From Brevibacillus gelatini (GTDB lineage Bacteria > Bacillota > Bacilli > Brevibacillales > Brevibacillaceae): a stretch of DNA of 64,000 bases. The notes under the pieces were generated by a model, which saw only the letters and a list, made by a program, of their open reading frames with translations, was not told where the DNA came from and did no database searches. The position numbers and the translations under genes are program-made. The stretch lies in assembly GCF_003710935.1 (NCBI RefSeq), contig NZ_RHHS01000013.1, positions 62,001 through 126,000 on the forward strand, read 5' to 3'. Positions 1-7,368 of the stretch are shown here, one piece after another. Position 1 is the first letter of the stretch; the number at the start of each line of letters is the position of its first letter.

Positions 1-27
1 ACGCTTCTTTTCTTCATCAGTTAACAT
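1..27 (-). CDS. 5' end of a gene cut by the window edge
   Basis: Only nine codons are visible (MLTDEEKKR). The ATG is preceded by GGGAGTGAG at good distance, which is why it is called. No function can be given. It lies just downstream of the 56-aa gene in the same direction. Confidence 0.45.
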
Positions 28-54
28 TTTCTCACTCCCAATGAATGACAGATT

Positions 55-225
55 TCATTCCCTTTCTGGAACGCCAAACTCATCAATAAGAACTTTAGCC
101 AATCTTTTAGATGATTCCTTAATCTTTTGTTGTAAGAAATCATGGAAATAATTCATAACTTCATCACTTGGATGAACAACACCTTTGCTAATCAGAAATT
201 GTTTAATTTCTTCCTTCAAGTCCAT
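55..225 (-). CDS. hypothetical protein, 56 aa
   Basis: Short charged, mostly helical protein starting MDLKEEIKQFLISKGVV. A strong site (TGGAGG, then 8 nt) precedes the ATG. No known family recognised. It belongs to the same minus-strand string as its neighbours. Confidence 0.6.
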   Translation of the reverse strand: MDLKEEIKQFLISKGVVHPSDEVMNYFHDFLQQKIKESSKRLAKVLIDEFGVPERE

Positions 226-264
226 TTTATAAAACCTCCATTATTTTTATATAAAAAGTATCTT

Positions 265-693
265 TTAACGTGAATATTTTTCTGGAAATTTTAATTTAAA
301 GCTACTCAAATCAAGTTTCTCAACAATATCATCACATATAGCGTAAGCTGGCAAATTCAAATGAATTGCATCGTGCTTAATATGTGCTCCGTCTCTAAAT
401 GGAAGGTCTATTTCTCCATCTTCACCAATAGGAGGTTTCGTTCTTCCTGTTTTCCTTTCTGTTTGCCCAATCGTTACTTTTACAATATCTCCTGTAAAAT
501 GTTTATACACTAGCTCGTATTTCCAAAGTTGTTCAGTATAATCTCCACTGACATTGATACATTCAATTTGTAATCTTGGAAGAGATGCTTCATTTAAAAT
601 TTCTTCTGGACTCATTTCGTTCTCACTCATCCTTTCCGATAAAAGTATCTGTTTATTATGTAAATAACCGTCTTGCAAGTTCAATTTCGTCAT
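265..693 (-). CDS. hypothetical protein, 142 aa
   Basis: Unrecognised soluble protein with no membrane segment and a mixed alpha/beta composition. The first ATG directly follows the stop of the upstream gene and has no good ribosome site. The later Met at 630 or 615 (near GGAAAGG) could be the true start, giving 121 or 116 aa. Translational coupling to the gene at 694 is possible. Confidence 0.6.
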   Translation of the reverse strand: MTKLNLQDGYLHNKQILLSERMSENEMSPEEILNEASLPRLQIECINVSGDYTEQLWKYELVYKHFTGDIVKVTIGQTERKTGRTKPPIGEDGEIDLPFRDGAHIKHDAIHLNLPAYAICDDIVEKLDLSSFKLKFPEKYSR

Positions 694-1050
694 TTATAAA
701 ATTTCGCTATTTGTCATACTTTTTAAAGCGTCTCGTATCGCTCTTCGCTTTTGATTCTGCGCTTTAATAATTCTCGCAGCATTCTCTACATGGTAATCAC
801 AAAAACCTTTCCGCCAATCTTTAATCATCGCATATTCATTCATTTCAAGATTTTCTCCATTAAACTGTAACTGCACATCTGTATGGTTAATTTCACCCTC
901 GGCAACCAGTACTCGTACATAAGAAATGATGTTTTCTGTTGATACGTTGTAAGTATAAGGCTCTTGATTTCGAAACCATAATCGCACTATTTTTTCGGCC
1001 TCAAAATCGGAGCAAGAAACACCTTGAGGACAATAGTTAATTGTAATCAT
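694..1050 (-). CDS. hypothetical protein, 118 aa
   Basis: Unrecognised protein with a basic helical C-terminal third (KAQNQKRRAIRDALKS). The ATG is preceded by AAAGTGGTG. It is adjacent to the next gene without a gap, so the two are probably translated together. Confidence 0.65.
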   Translation of the reverse strand: MITINYCPQGVSCSDFEAEKIVRLWFRNQEPYTYNVSTENIISYVRVLVAEGEINHTDVQLQFNGENLEMNEYAMIKDWRKGFCDYHVENAARIIKAQNQKRRAIRDALKSMTNSEIL

Positions 1051-1064
1051 CGGTTCACCACTTT

Positions 1065-1460
1065 CTAGAAAATATATCTACAACGTACTGGTATGTAAAC
1101 TGTGTCCGTTTGCCCCATATACCTTCCTGCTGGTAAATCCTGCACCCCAATCTCAGTTTCCATTTTAATGTCACCAATTATATACTCGATGTCAACGAGT
1201 TTCTTTAGTTCTTCCTCTGTAATTGTTTTGGTGCAATATGTTGTCTTATTAATAATGGGATTCAATGCCTCGTCAACCAGCATCATGGTGAACAATATTG
1301 TTCCATCGTGCGAACTAGAGCGAATGACCTGATAATCATAATCCTCATTAACAGCTTGATCGTACTTAATATGACCGAGAACTAGATTCTTGCCGTATCC
1401 ATTACTTTCTAAAATGCTTGAAATATACTCAATTGGGTTAATTACTGTTTGTTTACTCAT
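1065..1460 (-). CDS. hypothetical protein, 131 aa
   Basis: Start set at the ATG of MSKQTVINP because AAAGGAG lies 8 nt upstream; an upstream in-frame ATG at 1490 overlaps the ribosome site region and is rejected. Beta-rich sequence, no recognised family. The promoter at 1541-1569 precedes it. Confidence 0.65.
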   Translation of the reverse strand: MSKQTVINPIEYISSILESNGYGKNLVLGHIKYDQAVNEDYDYQVIRSSSHDGTILFTMMLVDEALNPIINKTTYCTKTITEEELKKLVDIEYIIGDIKMETEIGVQDLPAGRYMGQTDTVYIPVRCRYIF

Positions 1461-1540
1461 GACATCACTCCTTTCCGATAAAAATCTCATTTCAATAACT
1501 TATGTATAGTGTTTCCCATCTTCTGTAATCTTCTGAATTA

Positions 1541-1569
1541 AGAATACAACATATATTTATATTTGTCTA
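1541..1569 (-). promoter_or_regulatory. sigma-A promoter with A-rich upstream tract
   Basis: TAGACA, 17-bp spacer, TATTCT, read on the minus strand. An ATAAAATAAAAATAAATAG tract lies immediately upstream of the -35, the same arrangement seen at many promoters between 37 and 48 kb. Confidence 0.5.
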
Positions 1570-1612
1570 CTATTTATTTTTATTTTATATCCACAATTTT
1601 AGCCACCCGTTC

Positions 1613-1978
1613 TCACGAGTGGCTATCCATTCCCATCAGATATTGTTGCATTCTTACTTCCGTTTCGGCTTTCACGAAATCCCATAGCATCTGGAACTGT
1701 TGAGAATATCCTCTGCAAAGGAATAGGCAGTCGATCCCGTGTTCAGTTCGCGTTTCTTTCACTACCCTTAACCCTTTTCGGTACATTTCATTCTTCAGTT
1801 TACTCAATTGTCTCGTGATTCTGTACATAGCTTCATTAATTGCAGTGACATATGGCTGCTTTATGCTAATCTCAGATTCTTCTATGTTCTTCTTGTCACG
1901 TTCAAATATCGTCAATACAATAGGTAACAAAACATATTCTCTCAATAATTCTAATTCCCCATCTTGAAACGGTTGCAT
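1613..1978 (-). CDS. hypothetical protein, 121 aa
   Basis: Start chosen at MQPFQDGELELL because GAGGTGAGAAAG precedes it; a longer frame to 2023 runs into the upstream gene. Helical, with a basic central stretch and one Cys pair. No family recognised. A hairpin (TAGCCAC...GTGGCTA) sits just after the stop but lacks a clear T-run. Confidence 0.65.
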   Translation of the reverse strand: MQPFQDGELELLREYVLLPIVLTIFERDKKNIEESEISIKQPYVTAINEAMYRITRQLSKLKNEMYRKGLRVVKETRTEHGIDCLFLCRGYSQQFQMLWDFVKAETEVRMQQYLMGMDSHS

Positions 1979-1988
1979 CTTTCTCACC

Positions 1989-2378
1989 TCAATTTTGCTC
2001 TCCATACACATGCCCCCATTCAATCAAGAAGTCATTTACTTTTAGAGAGCCTTCATTTGTTATTACTTCATTAATTATGGCATTCAATTCGCTAATAGAA
2101 CAATTAGCGGCATAAAGCGCATCCTCTTCATTTACTTCAAATGAATATGATATCACTAATTGCATTTCTCCATACCATTTGTCATCAATTTCGTCTTGCC
2201 ACTCACATTTCCAATCATGTACCTTGACTACATGCTGAACCCCACTCAATGTATGTATCTTCAATTCAATAGTTAGCGGTTCAAAAGTCTTCAGCGTTTC
2301 TACCCTCAAAACAATATTACCAAACACTTCAGATTTTACTTTTTGCTCTGCTTGAACTAAAATGAAATTAGGTGTCAT
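1989..2378 (-). CDS. hypothetical protein, 129 aa
   Basis: Beta-rich protein containing two short related stretches, VKVHDWKCEWQDE and LKVNDFLIEWGHVY. Similar wording (IKVDDFSLDW) occurs in the protein at 9864-10355, so the two may share a fold; this is a weak visual match only. It is the first gene after the LexA-box promoter at 2465. Confidence 0.6.
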   Translation of the reverse strand: MTPNFILVQAEQKVKSEVFGNIVLRVETLKTFEPLTIELKIHTLSGVQHVVKVHDWKCEWQDEIDDKWYGEMQLVISYSFEVNEEDALYAANCSISELNAIINEVITNEGSLKVNDFLIEWGHVYGEQN

Positions 2379-2439
2379 TTATGATGCCTCCTATTTGAGC
2401 GCTCTCTATCTTTGGTCGGACGGAAGCGCTCTTTTCTTA

Positions 2440-2482
2440 TTATAAAGTATGAGCAACTTGTACAAGAACACTTGTTCTTATT
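2440..2482 (-). promoter_or_regulatory. promoter with LexA/DinR box
   Basis: On the minus strand a TATAAT lies 17 bp from TCTTGT. The -35 overlaps a perfect palindrome at 2465-2478 with core GAACACTTGTTC, which fits the Bacillus LexA consensus GAAC-N4-GTTC. This predicts SOS control of the small operon from 2378 leftwards. The same 12-bp core occurs again at 48549. Confidence 0.55.
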
Positions 2483-2664
2483 ATGACTGATTCACAAATT
2501 CTCGTCAATATGTTATACCCGTTTTCAAATACATTTTATCAAGTGATTTCACTGAAATCACGAAGTATTGGTAAAATCGAAGGGGAATTCATTTCAACGA
2601 ATTCCTATTGACAAACTAAAATATTTTAATAATTCAATTAATAAAAATAAAAACCCTTATGGAT

Positions 2665-3498
2665 TTAAGGGTTTTTAAGAGTAACTGTAAATTGCACATG
2701 ATTATCTTTTGCTTGACCGATAATTGTCCCATTGTGTTTTTCAACCAATTTTTTCACAATGGCTAACCCATTTCCTCTTTTCTTGTCCTTATTGGTCGTA
2801 TATCCTAATTCAAACCAACAGGAGATTGAAACATCTTCACTCTTTAAATAGCAATTCTCAAAAATTAACACATCTTCTTTGTCAATCGTATACCATCTAA
2901 ATGTAATTTGCTTGTTTTCACTGTGTTCAGATGCTTTGATTGCATTGTCCAAAAGATTCCCAACAATAGCAACCAAATCCTTAGTATTGAAACTAGCAAG
3001 TTGCGATTTGCTGGTAATATCACAATTTACTGTCACACCTCTTTTATAAGCATCATAGAATTTTACACTTAATAAATATGACAATGCAGGATTGTGAATT
3101 TCTGTGATAAACGTGTGCTCATCTTTTAGGTCAAGTATATTGTTCAAATATTTTCTAGCATTAGAATACTGTTCGTTTTCTAACATTTCATCGATAAGTG
3201 TGTAATTTTTAGATACCTCACTTATCGTTTCTTCAAACATATTGTATACGAGTTCTTGCGAATGACTGTATTGCTTACTTGTCTCATGGGCAGTTTTCGC
3301 AATAACTATAAATAAATACCTGATAAATATTAAAATCAATAATGCAAATAGAATTGTCATAGAAATGTTTAATGTCCACACTTTTTCTATAACTTCAATA
3401 TTAATAACAGCTATTGTCATCAATATAAGTTCAATGATCCCAATAATATAGAGCAATAATACATAAAACTGTTCTAAAGTCTTTGGAATGATAAACAT
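2665..3498 (-). CDS. AgrC/GHKL-type histidine kinase lacking the usual phospho-His
   Basis: 277 aa: two membrane helices (about 10-32 and 43-66), a dimerisation region (about 85-125) and a GHKL ATPase domain with N-box NLLDNAIKAS and G-box RGNGLAIVKK. In AgrC-type kinases the dimerisation region carries H-D-x-x-N; aligned here by the downstream Y-L/F and N-box, that site reads ISEVSKN, so the accepting histidine seems to be missing. It may be a pseudokinase or phosphatase, or use another residue. ATG with GGAGTTTAGG. It is the last gene of the agr-like string, downstream of the 28-aa peptide and the response regulator. The family is confident; the missing His rests on a by-eye alignment. Confidence 0.85.
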   Translation of the reverse strand: MFIIPKTLEQFYVLLLYIIGIIELILMTIAVINIEVIEKVWTLNISMTILFALLILIFIRYLFIVIAKTAHETSKQYSHSQELVYNMFEETISEVSKNYTLIDEMLENEQYSNARKYLNNILDLKDEHTFITEIHNPALSYLLSVKFYDAYKRGVTVNCDITSKSQLASFNTKDLVAIVGNLLDNAIKASEHSENKQITFRWYTIDKEDVLIFENCYLKSEDVSISCWFELGYTTNKDKKRGNGLAIVKKLVEKHNGTIIGQAKDNHVQFTVTLKNP

Positions 3499-3510
3499 AT
3501 CCCTAAACTC

Positions 3511-3597
3511 CTATTTATCTTCTCCGTATCGAGATTTATGATATTCTGATAGCCAGCCGAAAAAATGACACAACCATCTTTTTATTCTATGCTTCAT
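3511..3597 (-). CDS. 28-aa Cys-containing peptide between regulator and kinase
   Basis: Reads MKHRIKRWLCHFFGWLSEYH then a charged tail ending GEDK. AAGGGTGA sits 6 nt before the ATG. It is basic and amphipathic, with an aromatic core around one Cys. Its place inside the agr-like operon suggests a membrane-active peptide or a second signal precursor, but the ring spacing and PxEL tail of AgrD are not visible. Function unknown. Confidence 0.5.
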   Translation of the reverse strand: MKHRIKRWLCHFFGWLSEYHKSRYGEDK

Positions 3598-3608
3598 TTT
3601 TTCACCCT

Positions 3609-4388
3609 TTATAAATTATTCACAAACTTTAACAGACTTCCCAGCATACCTCGTCTATTTTTTAGATCAGCGCTATGCATTGTCACCATCTTTTTTACGT
3701 AATTTACTCTCTCTTCACTTATTGGCAACACATCATCATTCGACATAATCAATACATTGTCTTTGACTTCTTTGGCAAACCCCAGGTTTATTATGGATGA
3801 TCTACTAATGTAGATAAAATTGTGATCTTCTAATAGTTTCGCATAAACATTCAATCGCAATTCTGTTGTGTATGGCTCTACTCGTCCAACTGTACGAACA
3901 TTTACATTACCCTTGGTTGACTCTATATAAAGGATTTCCGATGGGAAGGTAACATATGATTCATTGCCACAAATGGGAATACAAGCCCCATTATTATCAA
4001 TAAAGCGTTTATATAAGTAATAATTTTTGAGTTTCTCCAGCGCACTTTTAAGTCTTTTAAAATCAATTGCTTTTGTAACAACATCTGTAATACCAATAGT
4101 GTAAGAATGTGCTGCGAGCAGTTTTTCACCAGTTACTACAATTGCAGGCAAATCATAGCCATATTCACGACACAAGTTATATGCAGTTATCCCGTCGATT
4201 GACTCACTTCCCAGATCGAGGTCAAGTATTAAAGCATTTATGTTGTCCTTCTCACTAAGCTGTAAAAACATTTCATCAGCATTTTTCGCAGTGTGCACAC
4301 TTTTTACAAAGGGCAAATGATAAACATATGTAGCGAGCAGCTTTCTGATTTCAAATTGATCTTCGACGATCAAGATATGTAGATCCAT
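3609..4388 (-). CDS. LytTR response regulator (AgrA-like)
   Basis: 259 aa. The N-terminal receiver (about 1-120) keeps the acidic pair VED, phospho-acceptor ALILDLDLG, Thr in VVTGE and Lys in VTKAID, so it should be phosphorylatable. The C-terminal LytTR DNA-binding domain (about 145-240) has the usual YIEST, FIYISRSSIINL pattern. Start set at MDLHILIVED (GGGAGGGAAGTCACAG upstream); the TTG six codons earlier lies in the ribosome site. By family it should bind promoters and switch transcription when the agr signal is sensed. The putative cognate kinase is two genes downstream and lacks the usual His, so the phospho-donor is uncertain. Confidence 0.88.
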   Translation of the reverse strand: MDLHILIVEDQFEIRKLLATYVYHLPFVKSVHTAKNADEMFLQLSEKDNINALILDLDLGSESIDGITAYNLCREYGYDLPAIVVTGEKLLAAHSYTIGITDVVTKAIDFKRLKSALEKLKNYYLYKRFIDNNGACIPICGNESYVTFPSEILYIESTKGNVNVRTVGRVEPYTTELRLNVYAKLLEDHNFIYISRSSIINLGFAKEVKDNVLIMSNDDVLPISEERVNYVKKMVTMHSADLKNRRGMLGSLLKFVNNL

Positions 4389-4518
4389 CTGTGACTTCCC
4401 TCCCAAAGATGTTATAAGTTTATTCTAGCAAATGTCCTCACAGAAATAACGAAAAATAAACACATGTAAAGATTTTTCTTGACATATTGTTCGATTTGTG
4501 ATTAGAAGTAGAAAATGA

Positions 4519-4557
4519 AAAAGGTGAAAGCTGGACTTTCATCAACTTTCACCTTTT
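4519..4557 (-). terminator. terminator after LytTR gene
   Basis: GGTGAAAG...CTTTCACC stem followed by TTTTTC on the minus strand. It overlaps the last codons of the LytTR gene and separates it from the response regulator, which therefore probably has its own promoter or depends on read-through. Confidence 0.7.
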
Positions 4558-4880
4558 TTTAGAAACTCTTTTAAATTCTCAATATGCTTTTCTGCTACTA
4601 CTATAGATTTTCTTGAGTCTTTTATGATGATTTTATGCTCTTTCTCATCAAGTTCAGCAATTTTATGTAAATTTACTAACACCCCCCAATCTAATCTTTC
4701 AAATCCTTTTTCCTTTAATACTACTTGCCAGTAGTCTAGCGCATTTGGGCGTACATAAACACCATCGGCTGTATGAAACTCAACTTCATTTCTTTTTCTT
4801 GCTAGGTGAGTAATATCTGTAACACTTAACCAAATTATTCCCTGCTCTTCGTTTCCTTTGCGAACACATGGAATAATCAT
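4542..4880 (-). CDS. stand-alone LytTR DNA-binding protein
   Basis: 112 aa and only a LytTR domain (ITHLARKRNEVEFHT ... VLVNLHKI), with no receiver. Start set at MIIPCVRKG with GGGTGAG 7 nt upstream; a GTG four codons earlier overlaps that site. It directly follows agrD, so it is probably co-expressed with the signal genes. Single-domain LytTR proteins in other bacteria act as co-regulators or inhibitors of paired LytTR regulators (for example in LytTR regulatory systems); whether it activates or represses cannot be told. Confidence 0.8.
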   Translation of the reverse strand: MIIPCVRKGNEEQGIIWLSVTDITHLARKRNEVEFHTADGVYVRPNALDYWQVVLKEKGFERLDWGVLVNLHKIAELDEKEHKIIIKDSRKSIVVAEKHIENLKEFLKKGES

Positions 4881-4906
4881 TGCTGTTCTCACCCATTTCT
4901 TAATAC

Positions 4907-5035
4907 CTAGTTATTCTTGTACAATTCTTGAGGAGCTTCTGGCTGGTGAATAAGAGCTGCTGAGTATGGAGATACGACTAGTACAGCAACAATAGCCAAA
5001 AACCTAGAGATTTGTTTAGCAAGGAATGCTTTCAT
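4907..5035 (-). CDS. agrD: AgrD-like autoinducer precursor (predicted serine lactone)
   Basis: 42 aa with the three AgrD parts: an amphipathic N-terminal helix (MKAFLAKQISRFLAIVAVLV), a short core, and an acidic tail EAPQELYKNN matching the PxEL recognition motif. Counting back from that Pro exactly as in Staphylococcus aureus AgrD places the ring at Ser25-Ile29 (S-A-A-L-I), with Ser in place of Cys, so a lactone rather than a thiolactone. The mature signal would end ..SPYSAALI. ATG with AAGGAGGTGATTGTAA upstream; it overlaps the agrB stop as ATGA. Role: secreted cyclic signal after AgrB cleavage. Identity is strong; the ring is inferred. Confidence 0.88.
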   Translation of the reverse strand: MKAFLAKQISRFLAIVAVLVVSPYSAALIHQPEAPQELYKNN

Positions 5036-5568
5036 TTACAATCACCTCCTTCCATTGTTTTATATATAACCAATGTAAGGCTTTGCACAAAAAAAGTAAC
5101 TGCAAGTATATCCGACTCAATAATTAAATTTAATAAAATTATAAAAATAGATATCAGTTTTAACAATGGGTCATGTTTTTTAGTAAAAAACTTGGATTGA
5201 TTCACTCCAATGGGAGCTAATAATGCTGTAATAAATATTGAAATCAATGTTATTACAAATACATTTTTATCACTAACTGGTACATAAGGGATAAGTACTG
5301 CACCTATAACACTGAATATCGTACATAGTTCAGCACTTTTAAAATGAAATCCTCCAGAAAAAAATCTCAAAGAGACAAATGATATTAAAACAATAATAGT
5401 TTCAAGTGCACTTCCTAGCAGTGATGCTAGGAGCAATGATAAGAAAATTGCACTTCCTGTTCCAATGAGCATTATCAAAGAAAATTTCATGACTTCTATA
5501 CTACTTGTTTCATTTGGATTTATACTCTTAATCTTCACGGCAATTTTATAGGCTAGTGCCTCTATCAT
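5032..5568 (-). CDS. agrB: AgrB membrane endopeptidase
   Basis: 178 aa, several membrane helices. Catalytic His and Cys are present with the family spacing (GGFHFKSAELC, His then Cys seven residues on), preceded by the conserved R-F-x-x-G-G. Length is typical. It cuts and cyclises AgrD at the membrane. The start overlaps the end of the upstream sensor gene by 23 bp, and the stop overlaps agrD, so the three are one translation unit. Confidence 0.93.
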   Translation of the reverse strand: MIEALAYKIAVKIKSINPNETSSIEVMKFSLIMLIGTGSAIFLSLLLASLLGSALETIIVLISFVSLRFFSGGFHFKSAELCTIFSVIGAVLIPYVPVSDKNVFVITLISIFITALLAPIGVNQSKFFTKKHDPLLKLISIFIILLNLIIESDILAVTFFVQSLTLVIYKTMEGGDCK

Positions 5569-6238
5569 TCATTTCCTCCTTTTTGTTAGAAAAGTGAACC
5601 AATGAACAAAGACAAAATGTTAAAAATACAAGTAAAACCAAAATATATTCTCTATTTGCTAATGTACTAAGAAATACCATTAAACTCAAAAGTAAATATG
5701 ATGTAATTACTGTTATCAAAAGCGCAAAATTAATTGGATCATTTAAGCTTACCTTACGATGAGCATCAGGTATAAATTGCCATCCCATGTTTGTTCTTTT
5801 TATTATGACAGCTATACCTAGTGTTACAATTACCGTTATCAATTGCAATATATAACCAATCAGTGTAACGCCTTCGACAATCTCTTTGGTAAGTTGCTCT
5901 AACTCAAACGCCCCAATGTAATTCATTATTGCAAAACAAATAATTTGTATAGTTGAATATGCGCAATAGGATAATATCACTGCAATAGAAGAGTAAAAAA
6001 GTTGAATCCTCGAAAAATAAATAAATAATAATATCATAAGAGCTATTTGTAATGATACAGAAAAATTAACAAAATGAGTATTATATCTTAATACATATGA
6101 AAATACACTTTCGAGTACTGCTATTGCTAAAACAGGGACAACATAGTCCTTCATAGGCAATCTAAAGATAGCCAAGAGTAGCAAAACTATTGCAGCATAT
6201 TCTAAAGAAGAAAAGAATACAAAAAGAACGAGATCCAT
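5546..6238 (-). CDS. six-helix membrane protein, probable detached AgrC sensor
   Basis: 230 aa, about six to seven hydrophobic helices and a short charged end (HFSNKKEEMNDRG). It resembles the polytopic N-terminal sensor half of AgrC but ends where a kinase domain would begin. First gene of the agr-like operon (GGGAG before ATG; promoter at 6271). I infer that it senses the cyclic peptide and works with the separately encoded kinase, or transports it. Homology to AgrC is by shape and context, not by clear motif. Confidence 0.65.
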   Translation of the reverse strand: MDLVLFVFFSSLEYAAIVLLLLAIFRLPMKDYVVPVLAIAVLESVFSYVLRYNTHFVNFSVSLQIALMILLFIYFSRIQLFYSSIAVILSYCAYSTIQIICFAIMNYIGAFELEQLTKEIVEGVTLIGYILQLITVIVTLGIAVIIKRTNMGWQFIPDAHRKVSLNDPINFALLITVITSYLLLSLMVFLSTLANREYILVLLVFLTFCLCSLVHFSNKKEEMNDRGTSL

Positions 6239-6270
6239 ATTTCATCTCCCTCACAGTAAAATATATTTGT

Positions 6271-6298
6271 ATTTTACCACCCAGTAACTAAATGACAA
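6271..6298 (-). promoter_or_regulatory. promoter of the agr-like operon
   Basis: TTGTCA, 16-bp spacer, TAAAAT on the minus strand, about 30 bp upstream of the sensor gene start. No clear paired LytTR sites were seen around it. Confidence 0.6.
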
Positions 6299-6314
6299 CA
6301 AGTTTTTTGGAACT

Positions 6315-6350
6315 TCAAATTAAAAGCAGTCCGTCATTACGACAGACTGC
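6315..6350 (-). terminator. terminator of the repressor gene
   Basis: GCAGTCTGTC - loop - GACGGACTGC followed by TTTTAATTT on the minus strand; it overlaps the stop codon at 6337. It separates the repressor from the agr-like operon. Confidence 0.75.
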
Positions 6351-7365
6351 CTTCTCCATAAAATTGTTTAATCATATCCATGTTAATATAACTCTTCATG
6401 GCAGACCAGTTATATTCTTCAACCCCATGATTATCGAACTTGCTTACTCCAAATTGTTCACATATTTCAAAGTATTGTTCTTTATCTCCAAAGTGTCCAT
6501 CCCGATCAAGGATTTGTTTTGCCATGTAGATCATGCCACTGCGCTGAATATTTTTCACCGTGAAGTTTTCAATATTAAAGAGTTCGCTAATTGTAGACAA
6601 TCTACCATAAACAACATGGGTATTAACTTGATCTATATGAACTACCTTAGTTTTTGCTGGCTTAATCACATACCCTGTTTCGATTAATTCGCTTGTCTCT
6701 TTTGTGTTTCTAGAGTTGGGGGCAATATGACCATTTCGCTTAAAGTACTCGGTTTGATTTATAGCATCTTTTATTAAGGTAATACATTCTTTAGGAGTTG
6801 TTATTCGTCTAGTTTGATTGTCTTTGTCATCAGTTAATATTAATTCATTGGTTTCAAAATTAACATCGCTTGGGCGAAGGTTTCTTAACTCAGAAACTTC
6901 CCGACCATTTGCCCCATAAAATAAGAGAGAGATAATCACAGCATCTTGAGCATTTTTACATTTTTCAATGATCTCGTCTATCTCTTTCTTAGAGAAAAAC
7001 ATTTTAATATTCTTGTCTATAAACTTTTCTGCCCAGTCATCGAGTTGATATTTCATGGGATTTATTGTGTTTGACCTATATCCTTCTTCAATTGCCCAGT
7101 CTAAATACGACGAAATAATACTAATATTTGACTTACTCGCCGCCAAAGTTTTTGGTTTAAGATGAAACAAAACATTCTCGATTTCTTTAATATTGAAATC
7201 GTACATGTCTCGTCCTAAACTTTCTTCAACAACACTGCTCCTAATAAAAATTCTTTCATACGGCCCTTTGCTATCATCAGAAATCACTTCCATGAATCTT
7301 TGTTTTACTCCTTCATTGTACATGTCGCCTTCATAAATTTGGTTAGGGGCTTTTTTATTAGACAC
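6337..7365 (-). CDS. MrpR/YopR-like tyrosine-recombinase-fold repressor
   Basis: 342 aa with an N-terminal SAM-like core-binding region (about 60-130) and a C-terminal tyrosine recombinase fold. Seen: Arg I in GANGREVSELRNL, the second Arg in NIQRSGMIYMAKQ where the usual H-x-x-R His is Asn, a Trp at the second His position and a terminal Tyr in MIKQFYGE. This degraded active site, the size and the position next to a YopQ-like gene and downstream of aimR match SPbeta YopR (MrpR), the master repressor of lysogeny, which has a recombinase fold but represses transcription. GTG start with GGAGGGAG upstream. It lies 3 bp after the previous gene, so one operon. Recombinase fold sure; repressor role inferred. 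Confidence 0.78.
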   Translation of the reverse strand: MSNKKAPNQIYEGDMYNEGVKQRFMEVISDDSKGPYERIFIRSSVVEESLGRDMYDFNIKEIENVLFHLKPKTLAASKSNISIISSYLDWAIEEGYRSNTINPMKYQLDDWAEKFIDKNIKMFFSKKEIDEIIEKCKNAQDAVIISLLFYGANGREVSELRNLRPSDVNFETNELILTDDKDNQTRRITTPKECITLIKDAINQTEYFKRNGHIAPNSRNTKETSELIETGYVIKPAKTKVVHIDQVNTHVVYGRLSTISELFNIENFTVKNIQRSGMIYMAKQILDRDGHFGDKEQYFEICEQFGVSKFDNHGVEEYNWSAMKSYINMDMIKQFYGEGSLS

Positions 7366-7368
7366 TTT

